A DNA stretch of 34,855 nt, from assembly GCA_964595055.1 (NCBI GenBank), contig CAZQOV010000012.1, positions 1-34,855 of the forward strand, written 5' to 3'. The stretch is from CAYRTD01 sp964595055 (GTDB lineage: Bacteria > Bacteroidota > Bacteroidia > Bacteroidales > GCA-2748055). The position numbers were made by a program, and so were the translations under genes. The notes below the pieces were generated by a model. That model searched no databases and was not told the origin of the DNA. It saw only the letters and a list, made by a program, of their open reading frames with translations. Below, piece by piece: positions 14,322 to 23,478 of this stretch. The stretch's first letter is position 1. The number at the start of each line of letters is the position of its first letter.

Positions 14322-17136
14322 TTGCTCCTTTAAACCGGATAATATGGATTCCCCGGTTTAACATTGAACTGTTTAATTCCAAATGTTTATTGACCATGAA
14401 TTCCTGCAGGATGAGCTTGCCATTTATGGTATAAATTTCTAACAAGCCCTCCTCTTCGGGTAATGTTACATTAAGGGTTTGTCCCAGCAGAACAGGGTTA
14501 GGGTAAATATTTAAGGACTCAGATGAAGGCGATATGCTACCCGTTTCCAGGTTCTCTTTGAGAATTATGATGTAATTTGCTTTGGCATCACTGTTCATTT
14601 CAGCCTTATTACCCGGAAAAGAAATCTGGCCGGAAGGATAACGTTTTTTGTAGAGGTCGAGATAATTAACCTCGTCCGTGACCTGTATGGATTCATCCAG
14701 TTTTTCCCAGTCATTAAGCCATTCCGGCAGGTTAACAACCCTTGAATCATAAGCTACATAAGCATCCACGTTCGTATTTACGTTGACGGTAATGTAATTA
14801 TTCAGGGTATTATTTTTATTATCATTGGAAGTTTTGATCAAAAGCTCATTGTCTAATTCCGAAGGAAAAGAAATGACTTTGTAATCCCTGTCTATGTAAT
14901 AAGGTGTTCCTTCCTTCAAAGTTGTCAGCTGATAACTGACCGGTTTTATAATCTCGGCTTCCACTGTATTTTTCTGATCTGAACCTTGCTGTGCGATATT
15001 AACTATTTCCTGGCCGAGCGATGTAGATATTAAAATTTCTCCTGTTCTTTCCTGCAAATCTGCGTTTTCATCTATTTGTATGGTAAGGGTGATGCTTTCA
15101 TCGCCGCTTTCGGGGCTGAAACTGAACCAGTCTTCACTGCCTGAAGCAGTCCATGAGAGATTGGTTCTTATTTCTGAGGTAAGGGTGGAAGCTTCCGGGC
15201 CGGCATTGTGGTTTAGCGGACTTACCGTGAAAAAATCTTGTTGCGCAGATGTTTGCACAATGGTAATTTCTTCATTCCCGGCGGAGCTGGTGACGGTAAT
15301 GGTTCCACTTCGCTGATTGCTGGTTGTATTTTCCTGAATATTAATTGTTAAGGTGGCATTTTGGTTTCCGTTTTCCGGACTAAAGCTTATCCAGTCTTCA
15401 TTGCTTGAGGCAGTCCAGGAAACATTGGCCGTTATTTCTGAGGTAAGGGTGGAAGCTTCCGGGCCGGCATTGTGGTTTAGCGGACTTACAGTGAAAAAAT
15501 CTGGTTGAGCGGCTTTTTGTACTACGGTGATTTCTTCATTCCCGGCAGAACTGCTGATGGTAATTGTTCCGCTTCTCTGGGCACTTCCTGTATTTTCCTG
15601 GATGTTGATTTCCAGATCTTCATTTTGATTTCCGTTAACAGGATTCACGCTTATCCAGTCAACATTGCTTTCTGCGGTCCAGGATATGTTTGAAGATATA
15701 CTTGTTGTGACCTGGGTAGCATTGGCTTCTGCTGTGTAATTATCCTGACTGATGGTAAGGTAGTCACTTTGAGAGGTCTGTTCCCCGCTGTTAATTATGA
15801 TTCGTTTATAGGAAGTAAGTCTTGGTGTACCGTCATCATAAACATGAAGGATGATGTGAGCCTGCCTGCCTTTGGTAAAATCTGAGGGGGCGCTGACGTT
15901 AATACTATTTCCTGAGGTGGAGGACAAATTCAGCTTATCATAATTGCTTACTTCCTTGTAGTAATCCCATTTAAATCCCAGATTATCCCCGTCGGGATCT
16001 GAGGAACCGGAAGCATTCAGTTGAATGGTGGAGCCGGGTTCAAGATTAATTTCAAAAGCTTCATTGCTGTTATGATTGTTTACAATTGCAGCCGGATGGT
16101 GATTTGCATTTCCATAGGATGATGTCTGCGCCCAAAGAATCCTGGCCTTAAAATCGTCCTGTATCTGCTCCGATTGTGTTGCATTATTTGGGATGCTCCA
16201 TCGGATAAGGGTATTATCTCTGTGGCGGCTTCCATTATAATAATCCTGTTGATCATTCCATAAAATACCACGAGATGAGTTATAACGATGCCGGCCTGCC
16301 CATCCTCCCCATTCGGGTTTTGCGGGGATATTAAGGCCATTCTGGATTAGATGTGTCCATGATTGAGTATCAGATTCTTTTGCTCCGGTATAATAGTCGC
16401 GGCAAAGTTTGGTGGTTGCATTATTGCTGATCCAGTTTTCAATATTGGTAATGCCATTCCAGCGATGGTACCATCTTCCTCCATCCATGTGAGGAAAGAA
16501 GGTGTCCATGTAATAACTCAGGTTATCTCTGTGGTCGATGATGTGATTTTGCTGGTAAACCCCCACATAATAGAGTCGTTTAACAACATCGTTATAATTC
16601 AGGCCATCGACCTCTCCTGCCTGAATGGCATTTAATGCTTTATCCAGACTGCTTTGGCTTCCGTCATTAGATCCCCAGTTGGTATACCATATGATGCCCG
16701 GATTTTCTTTCAGTACTTTAATAATGTGATTCTTACCTGCCTCGCCGTTATTGGCATGACCGTAAATCGTGATATTCTTTAATTCCTGTTCAGAGGGATA
16801 ATTGGGATCATGTACCAGTAAATTATTATGAATATCACCATAGGCAGAAAGATAATCCTGAGCCATTTCCAGAGTGGTTGAAGCTCCGGAAGGATTTTTG
16901 GCCACGGGATCATTTTGAAATTCAGCGTTACTCCTGCTGAGGATTATTCCTTTTATATCCAGTTGATTCGAGTATAGTAAAAATCGTATTAAGGTTGCCT
17001 GGTCATCTGAATCCCCTCCCAAATCTGTTTCTGCGATAATCTTCACATTATTCTGTGCATATACCAGTGAGCTGTAATTAATCAAAACAAGGATAAACAG
17101 GCTCAGAATATATACAAATTTCTTTCTCATTTTCAT
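14287..17136 (-). CDS. Secreted DUF1593 (Sde182-like) protein with three BACON domains and T9SS sorting domain
   Basis: This 949-residue protein has a signal peptide (1-27, cleavage after V-Y-A). The N-terminal domain is DUF1593, a nucleoside-hydrolase-like fold, with the acidic cluster D38-L-G-G-D42-S-D44-D45-Q. A Sde182 C-terminal-like domain follows at about 365-455 (S-S-D-P-D-G-D). Three BACON domains start at about 458, 547 and 635 with an 88-residue period. A type A T9SS sorting domain occupies about 870-949 (I-Y-P-N-P). It should be exported through type IX secretion and be released or surface-attached. DUF1593 proteins are linked to plant-type polysaccharide use, but their reaction is not well defined. 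BACON domains are thought to bind glycans or mucin. Its promoter is at 17166-17198; the gene is transcribed opposite to the sugar genes. Confidence 0.88.
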   Translation of the reverse strand: MKMRKKFVYILSLFILVLINYSSLVYAQNNVKIIAETDLGGDSDDQATLIRFLLYSNQLDIKGIILSRSNAEFQNDPVAKNPSGASTTLEMAQDYLSAYGDIHNNLLVHDPNYPSEQELKNITIYGHANNGEAGKNHIIKVLKENPGIIWYTNWGSNDGSQSSLDKALNAIQAGEVDGLNYNDVVKRLYYVGVYQQNHIIDHRDNLSYYMDTFFPHMDGGRWYHRWNGITNIENWISNNATTKLCRDYYTGAKESDTQSWTHLIQNGLNIPAKPEWGGWAGRHRYNSSRGILWNDQQDYYNGSRHRDNTLIRWSIPNNATQSEQIQDDFKARILWAQTSSYGNANHHPAAIVNNHNSNEAFEINLEPGSTIQLNASGSSDPDGDNLGFKWDYYKEVSNYDKLNLSSTSGNSINVSAPSDFTKGRQAHIILHVYDDGTPRLTSYKRIIINSGEQTSQSDYLTISQDNYTAEANATQVTTSISSNISWTAESNVDWISVNPVNGNQNEDLEINIQENTGSAQRSGTITISSSAGNEEITVVQKAAQPDFFTVSPLNHNAGPEASTLTSEITANVSWTASSNEDWISFSPENGNQNATLTINIQENTTSNQRSGTITVTSSAGNEEITIVQTSAQQDFFTVSPLNHNAGPEASTLTSEIRTNLSWTASGSEDWFSFSPESGDESITLTIQIDENADLQERTGEILISTSLGQEIVNIAQQGSDQKNTVEAEIIKPVSYQLTTLKEGTPYYIDRDYKVISFPSELDNELLIKTSNDNKNNTLNNYITVNVNTNVDAYVAYDSRVVNLPEWLNDWEKLDESIQVTDEVNYLDLYKKRYPSGQISFPGNKAEMNSDAKANYIIILKENLETGSISPSSESLNIYPNPVLLGQTLNVTLPEEEGLLEIYTINGKLILQEFMVNKHLELNSSMLNRGIHIIRFKGATNQIHERIVVH
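15168..15225. repeat. Direct repeat copy 1 (BACON 3)
   Basis: These 58 bases are identical to 15432-15489, 264 bases (88 codons) away. They encode the start of the third BACON domain (shared residues S-P-L-N-H-N-A-G-P-E-A-S). Confidence 0.9.
15432..15489. repeat. Direct repeat copy 2 (BACON 2)
   Basis: This is the second copy of the 58-base exact repeat, encoding the start of the second BACON domain. Exact identity here, with divergence elsewhere in the two domains, points to recent duplication or gene conversion. Confidence 0.9.
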
Positions 17137-17165
17137 ACGCTTATGTCAGGTAAAATATTTATTTG

Positions 17166-17198
17166 CAAAAATAAGTAATAATAGAAATTTTGTACAAA
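17166..17198 (-). promoter_or_regulatory. Bacteroidota-type promoter for the DUF1593/BACON gene
   Basis: On the minus strand TTTG (17198-17195) is followed after 21 bases by TATTTTTG (17173-17166). The -7 element lies 29 bases before the ATG at 17136. The same 21-base spacing is seen before the wza-like gene, which supports both. It implies separate transcription from the lyase-like gene upstream. Confidence 0.55.
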
Positions 17199-17335
17199 GA
17201 AATTGTGTTCAAATTAAAAACAAAACTTTAGTTTTTCATTAACAAATAATTAAATAATCTTTCTTAACGAGGATTTAGCTTTCAAACCCAGGAAAAGAAA
17301 GTTGAGTACACTTCTATGAACCGTAATACACAGGT

Positions 17336-19651
17336 TTACTTTTTAATAAACCTTTTGGTTACAAAAAAATGATTATCAGGCCCCGACAATTGCAAAAAAT
17401 AATGTCCGGTTTTAAGTGAGGATACATCCATGTCTACGATAGAGGCTTCTTTCGTAACATTACGGTAATCAACGATTTGACCTTTGATATTCAAAATCTG
17501 AATGAGAATTTGGGGATGAGGTGCTTTTGTAAGATCTATATTAATGATGTCAGATGCCGGGTTAGGGTATAAGGTAATATCTTCTTCCCTTATTTCGGGT
17601 TTTGTCTTGTTTACCTGCGAAGGAACGCCATAAGCCTCAAATTCAAGAAGGGAGTTCCAATCGTTTATGGAATTGCCAAATACTTTTATTCTTAGGTAGT
17701 TGGCCTTCATTCCATTGAAGGTGAAGGTTTGGAAGGATTCGGTTTTCCCGCTGGTTTCAGCGCCGGACAAAACGGGGATCCAATTTATCTCATCCTCCGA
17801 AATCTCAAGATCAAAATAGTTTTTTCTCTGGTCACCTTTATACCAGGCGGTTTTTATAAAATAAAGAGAGTCGGCGTTAAGGTCATACCTGATCCAATGA
17901 TTATTTCCTTCTGCAGACCATCGGGTAGACAGATTACCGTCTATTGTATTTTCGGGAAGGTTACCATCATGGTCGCTGGCGATTACCCTGTGGATGTTCA
18001 GTTTTTCTCCTTCTATTAAAGAAATAGCTGGTTTTACCTGAACCGTAACGGCATCGGAAGAGGATGCATTTTCGGGGTCGGTGACCTGTAAACTTATGCT
18101 AAACTTTGTCAGGCCTGATACCACAGGGGCTTCAAAGCTGGTTACTGCCTGATCCGGATCTGAAAGAACGATTCGGCTATCTTCCGCAATCCATTTAAAT
18201 TGAAGCAGTTTGCTTTCGGGGTCATAAGAACCGGATGCGTCCAGTACAACCTTGCTGCCGGATATAACTACCTGATCATTTCCTGCATGGGCTACCGGGG
18301 GAAGGTTTGAAGGAGTGGGATCATCATTATCCTCGATATTTTTGGTGTAAACAAAAGCCCCCATATCCACATTTTGATCTTTTACTTTTACTCCATGCAT
18401 ATCTTTGGTCCAGTTTCCTACTTTTTTGCCAGCACCGATGGCAGGACTTCCCTCTTTCAATCTGAAGTCCCCATTATCCGGGTCGACAAACAGATTCTTC
18501 AGACCGGCTTTATCGATGTACATATTATTACCCTTTGTGCCGGACGTTTCCCGGGTGAGGATATTATTTTCCAGCAATTCCACATGAGCGTTTGGTTTGG
18601 CTACATTAACGCAGGTGTTATTATAAGCCTTCGATTTAGGAGGAAAGTCCCTTCTTACCCCTACCATCAGGTTTCCATATATTTCTGAGGGAATATAAGC
18701 AAAGATGGAGATCAGGCCGTCATTTTCCATGTCAATGAACTTATTGTTTCGGATAACAGCGTTAACATTATCCTTGAGATAAATAAAGGCACCTCCGTTT
18801 TCTGTTTTCAGGGGGCTGTACATTACATTATCTTCAATCAGTGCATCCAGAGGGGCCGCATCCTGGTGGCCTACAATTATACAAAACTTTGATCCGGTTG
18901 AAGAGCGGTCAATGATGTTATGATGGATATGTATAAAACCCGAAGCCTCCGCCTGAATGCCATCGCCGGGAGCTTCTTTTTCAGTGGCTCCCGGATACCA
19001 GCGCATGTTGACATTGTAAATGTGGTTATAGGCGATTTCAATGTTTCGGTTATAATTTCCAAAGGTTGACCCGGACGTCCAGATTCCATCAGTACCGGAA
19101 TTATGAATCACATTTCCGATGATTTTTGTTTCAGATGTAAATACGGTAATGGCTTTGATTTCACAATCATAAACCCAGCAATTTTCAACATCTGTATATG
19201 GCCATTTCCCGATTTTGAGCAGCCCGTCAGAAATGTTAATTTCCCTGACCACGGCCCCTTCACCGGTTAGTATCACATCTCCGGTAAATCTGGGACGGGG
19301 TCCGCTTCCATAGGCTCCGACCAGTATGTAATTGCCGGATTGTTCCTCAATATCATTTTCATAAATGGTTCCACGTTTTTGCAAATAAGCAGTTTTAGCC
19401 TTCAGATCAGAGGGCCATGTATTTAAGGGGTCGTCAATGGTACCTGAACCATTTACGGATTTTGACGGATCTATATAAACAACTGAGGAATACATATCAT
19501 AACCTGAATTGGGCACCTTATAGGATTTTTTTCCTTCTTCCGTCCGGGAACGAAGATCTTTATCATAAATAGTTTGAAGCTGAGCTGACAAAGTGGAGGA
19601 TACGATATGCAGGAAAAGCAAGGAGGAAATAACAGAAGCAATCTTTTTCAT
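17336..19651 (-). CDS. Secreted parallel beta-helix (polysaccharide lyase-like) protein with PKD and F5/8C domains, T9SS cargo
   Basis: This 771-residue protein has a signal peptide (about 1-23, L-S-A-Q). A right-handed parallel beta-helix spans about 50-430, with many N-x-I/V and H-N-x-I turns (I-A-Y-N-H-I-Y, I-H-H-N-I-I-D, I-R-N-N-K-F-I) as in PL6-type and similar polysaccharide lyases or epimerases. A PKD-type domain follows at about 447-540 (A-G-N-D-Q, D-A-S-G-S-Y-D-P). A discoidin (F5/8 type C) carbohydrate-binding domain is at about 548-680 (T-I-D-G-N-L-S-T-R-W-S). A type A T9SS sorting domain closes the protein from about 687 (L-Y-P-N-P-A-S). No catalytic set could be assigned by eye, so lyase, epimerase or binding roles all remain open. 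Its setting suggests action on the polymer made here. Confidence 0.87.
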   Translation of the reverse strand: MKKIASVISSLLFLHIVSSTLSAQLQTIYDKDLRSRTEEGKKSYKVPNSGYDMYSSVVYIDPSKSVNGSGTIDDPLNTWPSDLKAKTAYLQKRGTIYENDIEEQSGNYILVGAYGSGPRPRFTGDVILTGEGAVVREINISDGLLKIGKWPYTDVENCWVYDCEIKAITVFTSETKIIGNVIHNSGTDGIWTSGSTFGNYNRNIEIAYNHIYNVNMRWYPGATEKEAPGDGIQAEASGFIHIHHNIIDRSSTGSKFCIIVGHQDAAPLDALIEDNVMYSPLKTENGGAFIYLKDNVNAVIRNNKFIDMENDGLISIFAYIPSEIYGNLMVGVRRDFPPKSKAYNNTCVNVAKPNAHVELLENNILTRETSGTKGNNMYIDKAGLKNLFVDPDNGDFRLKEGSPAIGAGKKVGNWTKDMHGVKVKDQNVDMGAFVYTKNIEDNDDPTPSNLPPVAHAGNDQVVISGSKVVLDASGSYDPESKLLQFKWIAEDSRIVLSDPDQAVTSFEAPVVSGLTKFSISLQVTDPENASSSDAVTVQVKPAISLIEGEKLNIHRVIASDHDGNLPENTIDGNLSTRWSAEGNNHWIRYDLNADSLYFIKTAWYKGDQRKNYFDLEISEDEINWIPVLSGAETSGKTESFQTFTFNGMKANYLRIKVFGNSINDWNSLLEFEAYGVPSQVNKTKPEIREEDITLYPNPASDIINIDLTKAPHPQILIQILNIKGQIVDYRNVTKEASIVDMDVSSLKTGHYFLQLSGPDNHFFVTKRFIKK

Positions 19652-19700
19652 TGTTTAGAAAATTATAAGAACAACAAACACTTACACCTAATATTTTTGA

Positions 19701-19708
19701 CAAAACTA
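19701..19708 (-). promoter_or_regulatory. Candidate -7 element for the beta-helix gene
   Basis: On the minus strand this reads TAGTTTTG, matching TAnnTTTG, 49 bases before the ATG at 19651. No TTTG was found at the usual upstream distance. Confidence 0.38.
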
Positions 19709-19883
19709 ATAGATTATACGACGAAAAAGGTTTTTTATTTGATCTGTAGATTTATTTATAATTAGTTTAAATTAAGGCGCAAAAAATAACGGATTTTTCT
19801 GAAAAAAAATTCTTACTTTGAAGTAATGTTCTGATTATGATCCTTATTATTTTCTATATTTGGATGGTACAAATAAAAGAAAA

Positions 19884-20801
19884 ATGGGTCAACAAACGAA
19901 GAATAAGAAACTGGCCATCCTCATTCCGGTATTTAACGGCTTGGATTATACGAAAAATTGTTTGAGGAATTTAAAGACAGTCTTGAAGGATCATGAAGAA
20001 AAGGATCAGGTAAGTCTTATTATCAGTGATGATAATTCAAAAGACGGGACTTCCGGATGGGTCAAAGAGCACTATCCTGAAGTAGTTGTATTAAAAGGGG
20101 ACGGGAATTTATGGTGGAGCGGTGGAATAAATCTGGCCTCCCGTTATGCCATTGAAGAGTTAAATACGGATTTCATTTTATGGTGGAATAATGATATTGA
20201 AGCCGGGGAAAGGTATTTTTCCAGAATATTTTATCACATGCAGCATTCGGATAACCATACCCTTGTCGGATCAAAAATATTTGCGGTAGGGTCTGATATT
20301 ATCTGGGGCATGGGGGGAGTTTTCAATACCCGTACCGGTAAAAGAAAAAATTTCGCAGAGAAGGAAAGGGACGGAAAAGAATTTCAAAAGGTGGTGGAGG
20401 TCGATTGGTTTCCGGGTATGGGGACGCTTATTCCTGCCCGGGTATATAATACGATTGGCTATCTCGATGAAAGGAATTTTCCGCAGTATCATGGTGACAG
20501 CGACTTTACATTCAGGGCCAAAAAGGCAGGGTTTAGGTTAATTGCCGATCCCGAAATGGTTATTTATAATGACGTTAGCAATACCGGGTTGATTCATAAT
20601 GGCAGCATCCGTTTGTTGTACAAATCCCTGACAGATATCAAATCGAATTTTAATATGAAAAAGGATTTTCTGTTTTATCGTAAACATTCCGAATCCATTC
20701 TGGCCTTCTCAGAACTTGTACGAAAGTATTTTAAGTATACGGGAGGTTTTTTTAAGTGGAAGGTTCTGGGCGTGTTTGGAGTTCATAAACAAAAAGCCTG
20801 A
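19884..20801 (+). CDS. Glycosyltransferase family 2
   Basis: This 305-residue GT-A enzyme starts its fold with L-A-I-L-I-P-V-F-N-G, followed by I-I-S-D-D-N-S-K-D-G-T. The G-N-L-W-W-S-G-G-I-N segment and W-W-N-N-D-I (the DxD-equivalent N-D) are typical of the rhamnosyltransferase-like GT2 subgroup. D-G-x-F-x-Y/H-G-D-S-D-F-T-F-R-like residues (Y-H-G-D-S-D-F) mark the acceptor side. The frame reaches a TTG at 19860, but the ATG at 19884 is preferred. Donor and acceptor are unknown. It opens the plus-strand transferase run that ends at 27569. Confidence 0.9.
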   Translation: MGQQTKNKKLAILIPVFNGLDYTKNCLRNLKTVLKDHEEKDQVSLIISDDNSKDGTSGWVKEHYPEVVVLKGDGNLWWSGGINLASRYAIEELNTDFILWWNNDIEAGERYFSRIFYHMQHSDNHTLVGSKIFAVGSDIIWGMGGVFNTRTGKRKNFAEKERDGKEFQKVVEVDWFPGMGTLIPARVYNTIGYLDERNFPQYHGDSDFTFRAKKAGFRLIADPEMVIYNDVSNTGLIHNGSIRLLYKSLTDIKSNFNMKKDFLFYRKHSESILAFSELVRKYFKYTGGFFKWKVLGVFGVHKQKA

Positions 20802-20858
20802 GGGGTTTTTATCTTCAGACCCTATGGAAATAGCAGACTTAAAACAATAAGAAAAAAT

Positions 20859-22013
20859 ATGTCGTATAAAATTGCCTATCTGACCTCAAAAGATCCTTCG
20901 GATAAAAAAGAATCATCCGGGGTTTATTATTATCAATCCCATGCTCTGGAAAAACATTGTGGAGAAGTATTTCATCTTGGTCCGGCGAATAGTTATATCA
21001 TTAATTTTATCATCAAAGTTTCCCGGTTGCTGAAAAGGTTTTCGAAGAAGAAATACAATTCTGATCATAGCATTATTGTTTCCAAAGTTTATGCCCGTAT
21101 TTTTTCCAAAAAGCTGAAGAAAGGAGATTATGACTTCATTTATGCTGATAAATCTTCCTGCGAGATCGCATTTTTGAAAACGCGGATACCACTGATTTAT
21201 TCTACCGATGCTACCTTTGGTTTATTGCATGATTATTATCAGGAATATTCCAACCTGTTTGGTTTTTCCCGCAGGGAAAGCAACTTGATTGAAAAAAATG
21301 CCATTCAGAGATCCTCAATAATAATTTCCACTTCTCAATGGGCCGCTTCTTCTGTAATGAACGATTATCATTATCCGAAAGAAAGGATATTCGTCAGACC
21401 CAGGGGAGCGAATCTCGATAAAGTACCCGATCGGGAAATCATTTTCAATAAGAAAAAAACAGAGATCTGCCGTTTACTTTTTATCGGGCAGGAATGGTAC
21501 AGAAAGGGGTATGATGTTGCATACAAAGCAATGGACTATATCCGTTCAAAAGGTGTTCCGGTTAAGCTGGTGGTTTTGGGATGTATTCCTCCAGATGAGT
21601 ATGTGGATGAAGATGTTGAGCTAATCCGGTATGTGAATAAAAATACCCGGGAAGGCATTGATGAGTTTAATCAGATAATGCTAAATGCTGATTTTTTACT
21701 TCTTCCTACCCGTGCAGAGTGCGCTGCAATTGTATTTTGTGAGTCATCGGCCTATGGACTGCCGATAATTACGAGGGATACCGGAGGGGTGACTGAAATT
21801 GTGAAAGATGGGATTAATGGTTATGCATTACCCTCCAAATCTGATTATACTGTCTATGGTGAAAAAATTCTCGGTATTTTCAATTCGGATGAGAAATATT
21901 ACCACCTAATCCAAACCGGAAGAAAATATTATGAAGAACGGTTGAACTGGGATGTATGGGGTCAAAGCATGAAAAAAATACTCGATGATTTTTCTATGGC
22001 ATTGAGAAAATAG
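20859..22013 (+). CDS. Glycosyltransferase family 4 (GT-B)
   Basis: This 384-residue protein has a GT-B layout. The C-terminal domain begins with L-L-F-I-G-Q-E-W-Y-R-K-G-Y-D-V-A near residue 208, and the donor site region has L-L-P-T-R-A-E-C-A-A-I-V-F-C-E-S-S-A-Y-G-L-P-I-I with the E-x7-E type pair near 288-296. The N-terminal half includes Y-A-D-K-S-S and S-T-D-A-T-F-G, as in GT4 members that take nucleotide hexoses. Sugar specificity is unknown. It follows the GT2 gene by 57 bases and precedes the first TupA-like gene by 44 bases. Confidence 0.9.
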   Translation: MSYKIAYLTSKDPSDKKESSGVYYYQSHALEKHCGEVFHLGPANSYIINFIIKVSRLLKRFSKKKYNSDHSIIVSKVYARIFSKKLKKGDYDFIYADKSSCEIAFLKTRIPLIYSTDATFGLLHDYYQEYSNLFGFSRRESNLIEKNAIQRSSIIISTSQWAASSVMNDYHYPKERIFVRPRGANLDKVPDREIIFNKKKTEICRLLFIGQEWYRKGYDVAYKAMDYIRSKGVPVKLVVLGCIPPDEYVDEDVELIRYVNKNTREGIDEFNQIMLNADFLLLPTRAECAAIVFCESSAYGLPIITRDTGGVTEIVKDGINGYALPSKSDYTVYGEKILGIFNSDEKYYHLIQTGRKYYEERLNWDVWGQSMKKILDDFSMALRK

Positions 22014-22057
22014 GTGTTTATCCTGTAAGACAAATGAAGTCATAAAATCTGGCTAAC

Positions 22058-23023
22058 ATGAAGAATATGGTCATTTCCCAGGGTCTCGGTTCTCTTAAAG
22101 AGGACAGATCTCTGATGAGTTATTTGCCTGCATCTGTAAATTATTATTATTCAGACCTTAAAGGACATCTGGATAAACTCCAGAACTATAAGCGAGTAAG
22201 GAAAGAGTTTCGGCATAAAATGCAATATGAATTAAACCTGGAAACGCCCAGGACCTTAAATGAAAAACTGGCATGGAAAAAACTATTTGACAGAAACCCT
22301 CTTCTTACCCTATCAGCCGATAAGTATGCAGTAAGATCCTACCTTAAAAATCTCCTGGGAGAAACTGAAGCCACAAAGCATTTGATTCCTCTTTATTTTG
22401 TTACGGAAAAGCCTTCGAAAATCCCCTTTGAGGATCTTCCCGATAAGTATGTGATAAAACCGAATCATGGAAGTCGCATGCACCTGATCGTTAAAAATAA
22501 GAAATATGTCGTACCCAAACAGATAATAAAGCAATGTAACATATGGCTGAAAAATAATTATGGTTTTTATACGAACGAGTGGGCATATAAGAATATCAAA
22601 AGAAAAATACTTATTGAAAAGCTGTTTCAGTCAAAAAACGGAGAACTGCCGATGGACTATAAATTTTTTTGCTTTCATGGAGAAGTGAAAATTATACGGG
22701 CAGCACTAAACCGGTTTAGTGAGATTTCCTTGTCGGGTTTCTATGATCCCGACTGGAATCCCGTACCCGTTTATAATCCTGGTTATCAAAACACTACGGC
22801 AACTATTGACAAACCCTCCAATCTGAATGCTATGGTAACCTTAGCGGGTAAAATTTCTAAAGATTTCGATTTTGTGAGGGTAGACCTGTACAGTTGCGAT
22901 GAAAGCGTCTTTTTTGGGGAATTAACACATTATCCGGGTTCGGGTTTGATAAGATTTGAACCTGAATCTTTTGATTATAGGCTGGGTGAATACTGGAACC
23001 TAAAACCGGACTATTGGAGGTGA
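22058..23023 (+). CDS. TupA-like ATP-grasp protein, copy 1
   Basis: This 321-residue protein matches the TupA-like ATP-grasp family (named after the teichuronopeptide gene of Bacillus). Landmarks are the N-terminal T-L-N-E-K-L-A-W-K-K block, S-A-D-K-Y-A-V-R, Y-V-I-K-P-N-H-G-S in the ATP-grasp core, I-L-I-E-K-L, D-Y-K-F-F-C-F-H-G and D-F-V-R-V-D-L-Y near the C-terminus, followed by F-G-E-L-T-H-Y-P-G-S-G. Such proteins occur in polysaccharide loci and are thought to form an amide or similar bond, for example adding an amino acid to a sugar; the reaction is unproven for most. A paralogue lies directly downstream. Confidence 0.85.
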   Translation: MKNMVISQGLGSLKEDRSLMSYLPASVNYYYSDLKGHLDKLQNYKRVRKEFRHKMQYELNLETPRTLNEKLAWKKLFDRNPLLTLSADKYAVRSYLKNLLGETEATKHLIPLYFVTEKPSKIPFEDLPDKYVIKPNHGSRMHLIVKNKKYVVPKQIIKQCNIWLKNNYGFYTNEWAYKNIKRKILIEKLFQSKNGELPMDYKFFCFHGEVKIIRAALNRFSEISLSGFYDPDWNPVPVYNPGYQNTTATIDKPSNLNAMVTLAGKISKDFDFVRVDLYSCDESVFFGELTHYPGSGLIRFEPESFDYRLGEYWNLKPDYWR

Positions 23024-23478
23024 GGTTTACCCCCTCCATTTGATATGTTTTACGACAGAAAACATTTAGGCCCCCTTTTTTTTAACTCGGTACTGCCAAT
23101 TTTCCGCTTTCGGATTTTGTTCAATGAGCTACAGACCTTATATCTGCTAAAGAATCTTAAACCATGTTTGGGGTTTGATTTCGGATTATTTTTCGAACCC
23201 CCTGTTTTTCGGAAAAAGAAGGCCTTTGCGACCAAAAAAGCTGGCGAAATTGCTTTTATTATTAGGCAATAAATTTCTACCTTTATAAGAATGTTTCAAA
23301 AAAAAATTGTTCACGATCTTAGTTTAATAAACCTGTAACTATGTTTACAATAGTTAATTTTTTCCTTGCCAAACCTGCGAAAAGAAAGAGTTTAGTTCAT
23401 AAAAGCGCTGGATCGGCCCGGACAGAAGAAAGTCAGAAATTAAAGAAAAGCCGGATATTTGCAAATCATACATTTGAA
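23024..23478. other. Intergenic region between the TupA-like paralogues
   Basis: These bases (317 if the longer start of the downstream gene is used) contain AT-rich sequence and poly-A/T runs. A 75-codon plus-strand frame at 23045-23272 shows no domain and is not called. No clear terminator hairpin or TAnnTTTG promoter was found. Confidence 0.4.

Noticed and set aside
23045..23272. 75-codon plus-strand reading frame between the TupA-like genes
   Set aside because: Composition is unlike the neighbouring proteins (Phe-, Lys- and Leu-rich, repetitive), no domain is visible and no start signal is seen.
23341..23478. 46-residue N-terminal extension of the second TupA-like protein
   Set aside because: The paralogue lines up from the ATG at 23479 and has the same 321-residue length; the extension has no similarity to it. 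Not fully excluded, because 23341 is also an ATG.
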